Positions 43,500-51,466 of a DNA stretch of 64,000 nucleotides are shown here, piece by piece. Made by a program: the position numbers and the translations under genes. Within the stretch, counting starts at the first letter, position 1; each line of letters begins with the position of its first letter. Source of the DNA: Hyphomicrobiaceae bacterium (GTDB lineage: Bacteria; Pseudomonadota; Alphaproteobacteria; Rhizobiales; Methyloligellaceae); NCBI GenBank assembly GCA_028066055.1, contig JALCBY010000006.1, forward strand, positions 112,451 to 176,450, written 5' to 3'. Below the pieces are notes generated by a model. It saw only the letters and a program-made list of their open reading frames with translations. It did no database searches and was not told the DNA's origin.

Positions 43500-43564
43500 C
43501 GATTTCTCCCAAGAGGCAACTCGGAGGGCGCCTTGCGTTCAGCGCAAGTGCCCTGAACCGCCGG

Positions 43565-44902
43565 TTATTCCGCTGCGACCGTGGTCCCGGTCTCTTCAGC
43601 CTCTTCCTGCTTCTTGCGTTCGAAGTACTTTTCCGCCTCCTCGGTAAAATCGTCGGTGCGGACGTAACAGGACGTGCGCGGGTGCTTGACCATGTTCGGA
43701 TCGGGCTCGATGCCCATGGCCTCCAGAAATGCTGGAAGGCCGATGCGATCCATGGTCTCGCCGATCCGCTCATGCTCCAGCGCGTTGTCGGAGAAGAACT
43801 CCATCACCTCGCCGGCAAACTCGACGAGCTTGTCGTAATCCTCGTCGGTCTGGAGCTTGAAAAAGGGCACGATCACGGTTCCCATGAGATCCCCGACCTT
43901 GAGGGCCCGTTTGCCCCCGATCAGGATCGTCGCACCCTTGTCGTCCCCCGGCGACAGCGCCTTCGGCATGACATTCAGGCAATGCATGCAGCGCACACAG
44001 CTCTGATTATCGACCTCAAGCGTATCGTCGTCGTTGAGGCTCAACGCACGCGTCGGACAGTTGGCGATCACGGCGTCGATCATGTATTTGCGGCCGACCT
44101 TGTTGACGTAGGCCTTCACCTCTTCCTGATTGACCTTCATGTCGTCGCGCCAGGTTCCGATCACGGCAAAATCCGCCCGCTGGACCGAATTGACGCAGTC
44201 GTTGGGGCAACCGGAAAACTTGAACTTGAACTTGTAGGGCATCGCCGGGCGATGCATCTCGTCGAGATATTCGTTGATGATGCTGCGCAGGGCGCGCTGC
44301 TCGTCATAGTTCGACATTTCGCAACGGGCCGCACCGACGCAACTCATGCCCGTGCGCATGCACGGCCCCGCACCGCCGAGATCGAAGCCAATCTCGTTGA
44401 GGGCATCAAACGCCTTCTGGGTATTCTCCGTCGTCGCCCCCTGAAACATGATGTTTCCGGTCTGGCCGTGAAAGGCGATCAGGCCGGAACCATGCTCTTC
44501 CCAGATATCGCAGAGCTGGCGCATGATCTTGGTGTCGTAGTGAAAACCGGCAGGCGGCATCACACGCAGAGTGTGGAACTCCTTGGATTCTGGAAATTTT
44601 TCGGCGACTTGGGAAAAGCGGGGAATGATCCCGCCACCGTATCCGTAGACGCTGACGACCCCGCCCTTCCAGAAGCCCAGCCGTTCTTCATAGGAATGTT
44701 CGAGCTGGCCGAGCAGATCGTTCATCATCGGCGCATATTGTTTGTCCTTGGAATCGCGGAGCCGCTTTAGTCCCGTCACGAAACTCGGCCACGGACCGCT
44801 CTCAAGCTCATCCAGCATCGGCGTTGGATGCTGCTCCGCCGGAGCCTCTTTCCCTGGCGCTGACGACCCGTTTTCCTTCGTTGAACTGTCAGATTTCGAC
44901 AT
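43565..44902 (-). CDS. dsrA: Reverse dissimilatory sulfite reductase subunit alpha
   Basis: 445 residues, first gene of the dsr cluster. Diagnostic parts are the siroheme/cluster cysteines in TGMSCVGAARCEMSNYDEQRA (outline) and FKFSGCPNDCVNSVQRADF, and a ferredoxin insertion CVRCMHCLNVMPKAL. The Ser-rich first 25 residues are poorly conserved. It binds the catalytic siroheme, runs in the oxidative direction given DsrEFH and DsrL, and is followed by dsrBEFHCMKLJOPN on the same strand. An AT-rich candidate SoxR operator lies about 120 bp upstream. Confidence 0.96.
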   Translation of the reverse strand: MSKSDSSTKENGSSAPGKEAPAEQHPTPMLDELESGPWPSFVTGLKRLRDSKDKQYAPMMNDLLGQLEHSYEERLGFWKGGVVSVYGYGGGIIPRFSQVAEKFPESKEFHTLRVMPPAGFHYDTKIMRQLCDIWEEHGSGLIAFHGQTGNIMFQGATTENTQKAFDALNEIGFDLGGAGPCMRTGMSCVGAARCEMSNYDEQRALRSIINEYLDEMHRPAMPYKFKFKFSGCPNDCVNSVQRADFAVIGTWRDDMKVNQEEVKAYVNKVGRKYMIDAVIANCPTRALSLNDDDTLEVDNQSCVRCMHCLNVMPKALSPGDDKGATILIGGKRALKVGDLMGTVIVPFFKLQTDEDYDKLVEFAGEVMEFFSDNALEHERIGETMDRIGLPAFLEAMGIEPDPNMVKHPRTSCYVRTDDFTEEAEKYFERKKQEEAEETGTTVAAE

Positions 44903-45021
44903 GCCTTCCTCACCCCGATGTGGTTTTCACATCATCCCTTCGGCCCCACCGCGAGCCGCCGACTGCGCGCCCGCATCACCTGCCAAGCCATGGATTGCCA
45001 AAGAGATTATATTTAGCATAT

Positions 45022-45047
45022 TATATATCACAATTTTTGAATATATC
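45022..45047. promoter_or_regulatory. Candidate SoxR-type operator between dsrA and dioxygenase gene
   Basis: TATATATCA-caattttt-GAATATATC in a strikingly AT-rich patch (45007-45057). The right half and spacer resemble those upstream of the YeeE gene at 48.6 kb. It lies between the two divergent operons and could serve both. Confidence 0.5.
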
Positions 45048-45172
45048 AAATGAATGAAGCGCCTGGATACATGCGGGCCTGCTGAATTTGGGGTATGGCG
45101 GATTGGTGACAAGATGCGCGTACTCTCCGCCGCTGACAGCATGAGCACGCCGACCTATTGAACAGGGAATTG

Positions 45173-46123
45173 ATGGGATTTGCGCAGCAGGATCTCTCCA
45201 GTCGTCTGGATCAGGCTTTCAAAGGCCGGTTCGACCTGAGCGACGCAACAGACTATCTCCGCTGGCGGGCCAGTAAGCTTTCCAGTTATCCGACGCGATC
45301 CTCGGAGCTGATCGTTGAAATCGGTGACCTCGCGCGGCCCACTGAAGTCGAATGCGCACAAATCATCATGCGCTGCCGCACCGCCAACATGGCGATCTAT
45401 TCTTCGCGACCGGGCACAACGGACGAACACAAGCTCAGACAAGACCTTGCCGCATTCGCCGGGGCGCTTGGCCTTGGTCAGATGGAAGGCCATCGTTCCG
45501 CCGCAACGGACGGCTTTGTGTCACTGGAAGTTGCCAAAGACAGCAACCGGCGCGGCTACATCCCCTACTCGAACCGGCCACTGACGTGGCACACCGACGG
45601 ATACTACAACGCTCCCGAAAACCGCATCCGCGCCTTTCTTCTCCATTGCGTGCGCGATGCGGATGAGGGTGGCGAAAATGCGCTGCTCGATCCGGAAATC
45701 ACCTATATCAGGCTTCGCGATGAAAACCCCGCCTTCATTGAGGCCCTGATGCACCCGGACGCCATGACAATTCCGGAAAACCGGGAGACCTCCGGCAAAC
45801 TGCGCCCGGCCAGCCGAGGGCCGGTCTTCTCGATTGACCCGACCTCGAACACGCTTCATATGCGATACAGCGCGCGAAGCCGGAACATCATTTGGCGCGA
45901 CGACCGCGACACGTCGTTGGCTTGCGCCTTTCTTGCAGATCTTGTGGCGGGAAATGAACCGCTTGTCCTGAAACACAAGCTGATCCCCGGACAGGGCCTC
46001 ATCTGCAACAATGTGCTGCATTGCCGTTCCGGTTTTGACGACGGGTCACTCCCCGGCCCCACTGGTAAACGGCTGCTTCTGCGCGCACGTTATCTCGACC
46101 GTGTTGCCGGCACGACGCTGTGA
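45173..46123 (+). CDS. TauD/TfdA-type Fe(II)/2-oxoglutarate dioxygenase in dsr cluster
   Basis: 316 residues from ATG 45173 behind AGGGA (TTG 45158 is in frame). The iron site is complete: His140 and Asp142 in TWHTDGYYN and His283 in NNVLHCRSGF; an Arg near 302 in LLRARYLDR would bind 2-oxoglutarate. Relatives oxidise taurine, gamma-butyrobetaine or other substrates, and some release sulfite from sulfonates. It is divergent from dsrA and heads a plus-strand group with two tiny proteins and a DsrC paralog, so it probably acts on a sulfur compound or regulates the pathway by O2. Substrate unknown. Confidence 0.87.
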   Translation: MGFAQQDLSSRLDQAFKGRFDLSDATDYLRWRASKLSSYPTRSSELIVEIGDLARPTEVECAQIIMRCRTANMAIYSSRPGTTDEHKLRQDLAAFAGALGLGQMEGHRSAATDGFVSLEVAKDSNRRGYIPYSNRPLTWHTDGYYNAPENRIRAFLLHCVRDADEGGENALLDPEITYIRLRDENPAFIEALMHPDAMTIPENRETSGKLRPASRGPVFSIDPTSNTLHMRYSARSRNIIWRDDRDTSLACAFLADLVAGNEPLVLKHKLIPGQGLICNNVLHCRSGFDDGSLPGPTGKRLLLRARYLDRVAGTTL

Positions 46124-46155
46124 TGCCGGTGAAACCGTAATTCAAGAGCGAAACC

Positions 46156-46350
46156 ATGGCACTACTCAGCGATCTGATTATCCAGAATCCCGACGTGCAA
46201 TCCTTTCCGGAACTCCTGAAGCTCGTTGCCAAATCCGGGAAGGAAGGTGAGATTTTTCTGCAGTTCGACGTCAAGCCGGACTATCGCGATACGCCCCGCG
46301 ACTGGGCGATGCAACTGGAGACGGCCTTCTACTGGGGAGACAAAAAGTGA
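46156..46350 (+). CDS. Small protein of unknown function, 64 residues
   Basis: 64 residues, start ATG 46156, 32 bp after the dioxygenase stop. No recognised domain, no signal peptide, no cysteine. The sequence is amphipathic at the N-terminus (LSDLIIQNPDVQSFPELLKLV) and aromatic at the end (AMQLETAFYWGDKK), suggesting a small globular or partner-binding protein. Its stop overlaps the next start by 4 bp (GTGA), so it is translated with it. Real gene status is supported by that coupling and by lying in line with four neighbours. Confidence 0.7.
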   Translation: MALLSDLIIQNPDVQSFPELLKLVAKSGKEGEIFLQFDVKPDYRDTPRDWAMQLETAFYWGDKK

Positions 46351-46574
46351 GCGGGGAGACGGTTACGCGTCTGGAACGGTTCCAGGCACCCTATGGCCGC
46401 GAGATCACCCTCGATGACGTCGTGCATGAGAGCGGCATGAAGATGTTGCGCCTGACAGTGCGCGAAGGCCGGCGCTTCACGATCTTCGATCTCGACGCCG
46501 CAACCGCTGAACATTTCGGAACGGGCCTGACAAACTGGTCCGAGCGTGTCAGTCGGGAAACGCCCGCTTCGTGA
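46347..46574 (+). CDS. Small protein of unknown function, 75 residues
   Basis: 75 residues from GTG 46347, overlapping the previous stop by 4 bp and the next start by 4 bp. Contains TRLERFQAPYGREITLDDV and MLRLTVREGRRFTIFDLDAATAEHFG, a compact beta-rich pattern; I recall similar small proteins catalogued as DUF6967, unverified. No cysteine and no signal peptide, so cytoplasmic. The chain of GTGA overlaps across three genes implies stoichiometric expression with the DsrC-like protein that follows. Confidence 0.72.
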   Translation: MSGETVTRLERFQAPYGREITLDDVVHESGMKMLRLTVREGRRFTIFDLDAATAEHFGTGLTNWSERVSRETPAS

Positions 46575-47008
46575 AGCCGGGCCAGATCGGGCGGCTATAC
46601 CAACAGCAGCTGCCTCAGCAGGAAAGTACTGAAACCATGCGTGAAGCAAATGACATCATGAAAGCCATCCTCGACCCGACCGGCCAGAATGAGCGCGATG
46701 ACGCGTTTCCCAATGCACCCAAAGGATGGACGCGCGATGTGGCCGGCAAGCGCGCAGCGGAGGAAGGCCTTGAGCTGAATGACGATCATTGGGAGGTGAT
46801 CCGGGTCCTTCAGGCCTGCTACGCGGACGAGGAAGACCCGCCCGTACGCCGGCTGGCCGATGCCCTGGAAGCGCGGTTCAGCGACAAGGGCGGACGCAGG
46901 CATCTGTTCCAACTGTTTCCCGGCGGACCCATCGCGCAAGGGTGCCGGCTGGCAAGCCTTGTCGCACCACCGGGAAGCGTCGACATCTCTTTTGGCAGCG
47001 TACGCTGA
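46571..47008 (+). CDS. DsrC/TusE-family paralog lacking the terminal cysteine
   Basis: 145 residues from GTG 46571, overlapping the previous stop; ATG 46637 would give 123. The DsrC core is clear: LELNDDHWEVIRVLQACY, then LFQLFPGGPIAQGCRLASL. The C-terminal arm keeps Cys125 at the place of the inner DsrC cysteine (CysB), but the outer one (CysA) is Ser136 in APPGSVD, and ten residues are added after it. E. coli TusE keeps only the outer cysteine and RspA-type paralogs keep neither, so this pattern is unusual. It cannot form the normal intramolecular disulfide; a regulatory or partner role in the dsr system is inferred. Confidence 0.85.
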   Translation: MKPGQIGRLYQQQLPQQESTETMREANDIMKAILDPTGQNERDDAFPNAPKGWTRDVAGKRAAEEGLELNDDHWEVIRVLQACYADEEDPPVRRLADALEARFSDKGGRRHLFQLFPGGPIAQGCRLASLVAPPGSVDISFGSVR

Positions 47009-47143
47009 CTGCTTTTGCATATCGCCACCGCTCCGCATGGAAATCAGGCTTGTGAATTGCCCGCGCGAAATGAGACATTCGCACGACGATTTTGCTGAAA
47101 TGCATGAGGTTTCTTGACCCTCTCAACATTCGCCTGTTGAATC

Positions 47144-47159
47144 ATTCAAGAAACTGAAT
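47144..47159. promoter_or_regulatory. Candidate SoxR/SqrR-type operator upstream of tusA
   Basis: ATTC-aagaaact-GAAT, an exact match to the ATTC-N8-GAAT dyad known for the persulfide-responsive ArsR repressor SqrR. It lies 104 bp before the tusA start in a 254-base gap. Confidence 0.55.
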
Positions 47160-47262
47160 ATGAATTGTCGAACAGAAATTCACTGACGAGAAAGACGGGT
47201 CCGGCAGAGTTCGGTCTATCACTTCGCCCGACCGCCTAAAGACAAGGGAGACCATCAAAACA

Positions 47263-47490
47263 ATGGCTGATTCAACGCTCGACGCCAAAGGCCTCAACTG
47301 TCCGCTTCCGATCCTGCGGGCCAAAGCGGCGATCAAGGATGTTCCACCCGGTGGAACGCTTGAAGTGCTGGCAACCGATCCGGGAGCCGTCGCGGACTTC
47401 GACGCCTTTTGCAGCGCCACAGGACACAAACTCCTGGAATCGAACCAGGATGACGGCGTCTATCGCTTCGTGATCGAGAGCAAATCCTGA
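47263..47490 (+). CDS. tusA: TusA sulfur carrier protein
   Basis: 75-residue TusA/SirA family protein. The catalytic Cys13 is in the CPLP motif of KGLNCPLPILRAK; the PPGGTLEVLATDPGAVADF stretch completes the family fold. In dsr-type oxidisers TusA brings sulfane sulfur from rhodanese or DsrE2 to DsrEFH. Those donors are not in this window. Its gene is separated from the DsrC-like gene by 254 bases holding an operator-like dyad, so it may have its own promoter. Converges on the YeeE gene. Confidence 0.94.
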   Translation: MADSTLDAKGLNCPLPILRAKAAIKDVPPGGTLEVLATDPGAVADFDAFCSATGHKLLESNQDDGVYRFVIESKS

Positions 47491-47517
47491 TACGACCTCG
47501 CACGAAGGCTGACGGGC

Positions 47518-48615
47518 TTAACCCGCCATAAGCCGTTCGAGCGATTTAATGCCGGCGATCCCGCCGGCGATGATCGCCGCGAAACTGACAAGCGAGCCGA
47601 TTGCGAGGGTGGACAGCCCGGTGACCGCCTGTCCGATGGTGCAGCCCAGCGCCAGAACACCGCCAACGCCCATGAGCATTCCGCCGAGCAGATTACGCAG
47701 CGTGTCGCCGGAATCGGCGAAGGTTGCGATATGGAACCTGCCCGCGAGCTTGGCCGCGAAAAATGCCCCGATCAGAGCGCCGAAAACGGTCGCCACTCCG
47801 AAACCCGGGATCATCTGCGCAGTGAAGCGCATCAGATATTCCAGCGCGTCGCCAGACGGACGCACGAACGTCAGCGAGACCGGATTCTGGATACTCTCGC
47901 CGAATTCATCATAGGCAAGTCCGGTAAGCGCCCACCCCGCAACAATACAAAGGCCGATGACAAGGCCGGCCGTGATATGCGGAACCGAACTTCGAAATCC
48001 TTTGTCCGAGAGACAATAAGCCAGGAAGCTTCCCGCCAGGATTATGGTCACGAGACCGACGGCCAGATCGCCATCAAGGCCCGTTAAACGCGAAAGCAGA
48101 TTGTCCATGGCCTGGGTATTAACGTCGAAGGCCGTGAGGTCAATTTCCGTAGCGTTCTGAAGCTCCGCGCGGACGGGTCCGAACAGACCGCCGATGGTCA
48201 TATAGGCAAAGATCCCGACGACGATCAGGACAAGAAGCGCACGCAAATCCCCACTCCCCGCACGCACCAGGTTGCGGCTCGCGCATCCGCCAGCAAACAC
48301 CATGCCGACACCGAACATCAATCCGCCAATGATGTTGCCCAGCCAGTTAAATCCCGGAGCATGGTACATCGACTTTGAAAGGTCGACGGCTCCCGTAACC
48401 CTCAGGAGTTGTACGCCGACGATGGCGATGCCGATGGCAAGAAGCCAGGACCGGAACCGCCGGTAATCACCGAAGGTCAGCATGTCCGAGAGAGAACCCA
48501 TGGAACAAAAATTGGTCCGGTAGACAACAAAGCCGAACACAAACCCGATGATGAGGCCGCCAATGGCCAGACTCATCGTCGCGTTGGATGCGAGCAACTC
48601 TCTCAACGAATCCAT
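47518..48615 (-). CDS. YeeE/YedE family sulfur transporter
   Basis: 365-residue membrane protein with about 9-10 helices. The conserved cysteines are in RTNFCSMGSLSDM, AGGCASRNLVRAG and LGCTIGQAVTG. In E. coli TsuA the equivalent cysteines relay thiosulfate; in sulfur oxidisers the family imports sulfane sulfur. Divergent neighbours are soxB on one side and tusA on the other, which fits delivery of sulfur from Sox proteins into the TusA-Dsr relay. It has a candidate SoxR operator 33 bp upstream. Confidence 0.9.
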   Translation of the reverse strand: MDSLRELLASNATMSLAIGGLIIGFVFGFVVYRTNFCSMGSLSDMLTFGDYRRFRSWLLAIGIAIVGVQLLRVTGAVDLSKSMYHAPGFNWLGNIIGGLMFGVGMVFAGGCASRNLVRAGSGDLRALLVLIVVGIFAYMTIGGLFGPVRAELQNATEIDLTAFDVNTQAMDNLLSRLTGLDGDLAVGLVTIILAGSFLAYCLSDKGFRSSVPHITAGLVIGLCIVAGWALTGLAYDEFGESIQNPVSLTFVRPSGDALEYLMRFTAQMIPGFGVATVFGALIGAFFAAKLAGRFHIATFADSGDTLRNLLGGMLMGVGGVLALGCTIGQAVTGLSTLAIGSLVSFAAIIAGGIAGIKSLERLMAG

Positions 48616-48647
48616 CCGGCCTTCTTTCAGCTTCCAACTGCGAATTT

Positions 48648-48671
48648 AAATATGCGATTTTTTGAATATAT
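48648..48671. promoter_or_regulatory. Candidate SoxR-type operator upstream of YeeE gene
   Basis: AAATATGC-gatttttt-GAATATAT; six of eight paired positions are symmetric. The core GATTTTTTGAAT is identical to that of the site upstream of soxY. A perfect 10-base palindrome GAATATATTC overlaps its right half. Confidence 0.5.
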
Positions 48672-48730
48672 TCATAGAACAGCCAATCGCCGCAGACAAG
48701 TCGGTAGGAACGGCGTAGCCCGAAACCAAT

Positions 48731-50422
48731 TCAACCGACGACCTTCACCGCTTCATTCGGGGCGACCTTCACATTCTTGCGGGCTGCGATATACGACTCA
48801 ACCACGTCCCAGATCGGTGGTCCCTTTGTGTCCGGATTGATACTGGCCCACCCGGCGACCGAATATTCGCGCGCAGCATCGATCGGCTTTCCGGTCCGTA
48901 GCAATGTCATGTTTGAGATACGGGAACCGATCGGCTTTTCAGGCGCAATCGTATAACCAAGCCCGCCGACCCTGACCATGTCTCCGCCCTGCTGGTAGTA
49001 GGGGTCCTTGTTGAAGAGATTATCCGCAACATCTTCCAGAACTTCCTTCAGGCGTTTCCCGGTCATCGCGATCCGGTAAACGGCCGGGTAGGTCATAGCC
49101 GTTGCGTTATAGATATCCTCGACGCGAATGGACTGCCCCGGCAGCAGGCTCGGTCCCCAGCGGAATCCCGGCGACAGCGCGATCTCAGCGTCACGCTCGC
49201 TCAGCAGCGCATCACAGATCAAGTCGTCGAATGTGCCGTTGAAATTACCGCGTCGGTAGAGAAGCGATTCGGTCGTGCCAACGACACGTTCGAGCTCCGA
49301 CTTATGAGGCACCCGCAGATCGTCGACCAGTTTGGTCGTCTCGTTGTCCGGCTCAATCACGTCGGAAAAGATGGGAATCAACCTGTAACGGAAGTCCTTC
49401 ACCGCACCGTCCCGGACATCCAGATCCAGCCGGGAAACGAACTTGCCGGTCGAACCGGAAGCGATCAGCAGGGTTTTGCCCACGAGAATGGGCTCTGGAA
49501 TCGCGTCATGTGTATGCGCGGTGAGCACGACATCGATGCCATTTACCCGCGACGCCATTTTTCGGTCGACGTCAAAGCCATTGTGGGAGAGTAACACCAC
49601 CAGGTCAGCACCGTTGGCGCGCGCCGCATCGACATTCTTCTGAACCGTCTCTTCGCGAATGCCCATCGACCAGTTGGGTATCATCCAGCGCGGATTGGCG
49701 ATCGGCGTGTAGGGAAACGCCTGTCCGATGACGGCAACCTTTACACCGCCGCGTTCAAAGAGCTTCGTCGATTCGAACGCCGGTTCATCCCATTCGTTGT
49801 CAAAAATGTTCCCCGCCAGGAACGGATAGGGCAGCGCATCGACCAACTCTTTCACACGGTCGGTCCCGTAGGTGAATTCCCAGTGGCCGGTCATTGCATC
49901 GGGCTCGAGGGAATTCATGGCCGTAACCATGTCCTGCCCCTTGGTCTTCTCGGCGGTATAGCTGCCTTGCCAGGTATCACCGCCATCCAGGAAGAGCATG
50001 TTGCCGGCACGCTCAGCCCGGATCGCCTTAACAACCGTGGCAACGCGATCGAAGCCACCCATTCTGCCGTAGCTTCTGGCAAGTCCGGTAAAATCATCCG
50101 ATGTGAGCGCGTAGGCTTGCCGAGAACCCGGCTTCAGATTGAACATTTTCAAGAAGTCGGCGCCGGTCACATGGGGCGGCTTTCCGGCAACGTCGCCAAC
50201 GCCAAGGTTCACCGACGGCTCGCGAAAATAAACCGGTTTCAACTGAGCGTGAATGTCGGTCAGGTGAACCAGCGTCACATTGCCGAGCGGTGCGAACTCC
50301 AGAAGTTGCGATTGCGTCAGCGCCTGCTGCGCCGCCAGCCTCGACCAGCTTCCGCACCCCGCGCCCGCGGTCAACGCACTGGCGGCAACGGCGGCCTGCA
50401 GGAATTCTCGGCGGGATATCAT
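48731..50422 (-). CDS. soxB: SoxB, thiosulfohydrolase
   Basis: 563-residue periplasmic dimanganese enzyme that hydrolyses the sulfate group from SoxY-bound thiosulfate. Tat signal ISRREFLQAAVAAS; metallophosphoesterase motifs HLTDIHAQLKP, DGGDTWQGS, TGHWEFTYG, LLSHNGFD and VLTAHTHDAIPEP in order, all with metal-ligand residues kept. The C-terminal 5'-nucleotidase-like domain is complete. It follows soxA by 189 bases with a hairpin between. No soxC or soxD follows: the Sox system is the truncated, sulfur-storing type. Not sarcosine oxidase SoxB. Confidence 0.96.
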   Translation of the reverse strand: MISRREFLQAAVAASALTAGAGCGSWSRLAAQQALTQSQLLEFAPLGNVTLVHLTDIHAQLKPVYFREPSVNLGVGDVAGKPPHVTGADFLKMFNLKPGSRQAYALTSDDFTGLARSYGRMGGFDRVATVVKAIRAERAGNMLFLDGGDTWQGSYTAEKTKGQDMVTAMNSLEPDAMTGHWEFTYGTDRVKELVDALPYPFLAGNIFDNEWDEPAFESTKLFERGGVKVAVIGQAFPYTPIANPRWMIPNWSMGIREETVQKNVDAARANGADLVVLLSHNGFDVDRKMASRVNGIDVVLTAHTHDAIPEPILVGKTLLIASGSTGKFVSRLDLDVRDGAVKDFRYRLIPIFSDVIEPDNETTKLVDDLRVPHKSELERVVGTTESLLYRRGNFNGTFDDLICDALLSERDAEIALSPGFRWGPSLLPGQSIRVEDIYNATAMTYPAVYRIAMTGKRLKEVLEDVADNLFNKDPYYQQGGDMVRVGGLGYTIAPEKPIGSRISNMTLLRTGKPIDAAREYSVAGWASINPDTKGPPIWDVVESYIAARKNVKVAPNEAVKVVG

Positions 50423-50570
50423 CGCGGGATTGCTCCTGTACGACCCATCAATCGAAGTGCGGCGGGCGCCGGCTCAACACGCTCGACAAGCTCTGCACAA
50501 CAGTTACCAGTGAACGGCCAGCCGTCCGATACAACGCCAACCTCTGCGCAACCCCGAAAGAATGCCGGCG

Positions 50571-50588
50571 GGCCGACCAGCGTCGGCC
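50571..50588 (-). other. Intercistronic hairpin between soxA and soxB
   Basis: Perfect 7-bp stem GGCCGAC with a 4-base loop, extendable by a further GC-rich arm if one bulged G is allowed. There is no T-run, so it is more likely an mRNA processing or stability element than a terminator. Confidence 0.45.
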
Positions 50589-50611
50589 GCCCCGCCGAAT
50601 GTGCAAGTTCG

Positions 50612-51430
50612 CTAGTTCCGCACGGCCGGGGTCTCAATCGTGAGACCGTTGCCGCGCCAGGCAAGATAGAGCTCGAGAGCCAGATACTCGGGCGAACCCG
50701 TCTTGAACGGCTTGGCGCGCACCTGCTTGTTGCATCCCTTGAACCGGCGATGCAACGAGCCCGGCTTCTGCCACTTCAGCCGATAGACGGGGAAGCCGTT
50801 CGACTGCCCCTGTGTCAGGACATTCATCCGGATCTTCTGGCCATAGTATTTCTCGTGGCAATGGGCGCATGACATGTCGAGTTGTCCGCGCCGCTGGTAG
50901 TAAAACTCCTTGCCCTTCTTGAAATGTTCAGCCGCGGGACCGTCAACCTTCACATTTCTGGTCATGCCGCGCGACTGGGCATTCACGAAAATGGCCATGC
51001 CGAGCATATCGTTGGAATCATACTTCCACGGTTTGGCCTTCATATTCACCTTGCGGCAGTTGTTGATGCGCTCCTCGATGTTCACAAGCTTTTTCAGCTT
51101 GTCATCGTAGATCGGATAGCGCGCTGCAACACCCTTCATGTCGCTCGGCTTGTGACAGCTGGCGCAGGACTTTCCGGCTTCGCCGTCCTTCTTCGACCAG
51201 TTTGTTTCACCGATGTCGAACCAGGTCATCCCCGGATTCGCGAAGTCGTCATCCTGCATCGCCTTGGTTTCCTTGGTCGTGAAATGATATCCCGACCAGA
51301 TTTCGTCGAGCGGATGATCTTTAGCCGCTGGTTTGATCGGCTCCTTTTTTCCATCGGCGGCCAGCGCATAACCGGCAAACACTATCGAAGCGATGGTCGC
51401 GGCCAATCCGGTAATCTTCAGTCCGTTCAT
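50612..51430 (-). CDS. soxA: SoxA, diheme cytochrome c of SoxAX
   Basis: 272 residues with a signal peptide ending AGYALA. Heme motifs CASCH (in GKSCASCHKPSDM) and CAHCH (in DMSCAHCHEKYYG), so it is a diheme SoxA. Cys in FKGCNKQVRA is the likely persulfide heme ligand of the active site. SoxAX joins thiosulfate to the SoxY cysteine oxidatively. It lies 36 bp after soxX. Distinct from the sarcosine soxA at 1-2492. Confidence 0.96.
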   Translation of the reverse strand: MNGLKITGLAATIASIVFAGYALAADGKKEPIKPAAKDHPLDEIWSGYHFTTKETKAMQDDDFANPGMTWFDIGETNWSKKDGEAGKSCASCHKPSDMKGVAARYPIYDDKLKKLVNIEERINNCRKVNMKAKPWKYDSNDMLGMAIFVNAQSRGMTRNVKVDGPAAEHFKKGKEFYYQRRGQLDMSCAHCHEKYYGQKIRMNVLTQGQSNGFPVYRLKWQKPGSLHRRFKGCNKQVRAKPFKTGSPEYLALELYLAWRGNGLTIETPAVRN

Positions 51431-51466
51431 GCCTGTTCCTCCCTGTGCAAGGCGCTTGCGCCCCGC

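Noticed and set aside
43445..44770. Plus-strand open frame of 441 codons opposite dsrA
   Set aside because: Antisense shadow; the dsrA reading has all catalytic motifs.
40775..44902. Reductive (sulfate-reducing) Dsr system
   Set aside because: DsrEFH and DsrL are hallmarks of the oxidative type, no dsrD is present, and Sox and FccAB genes are adjacent.
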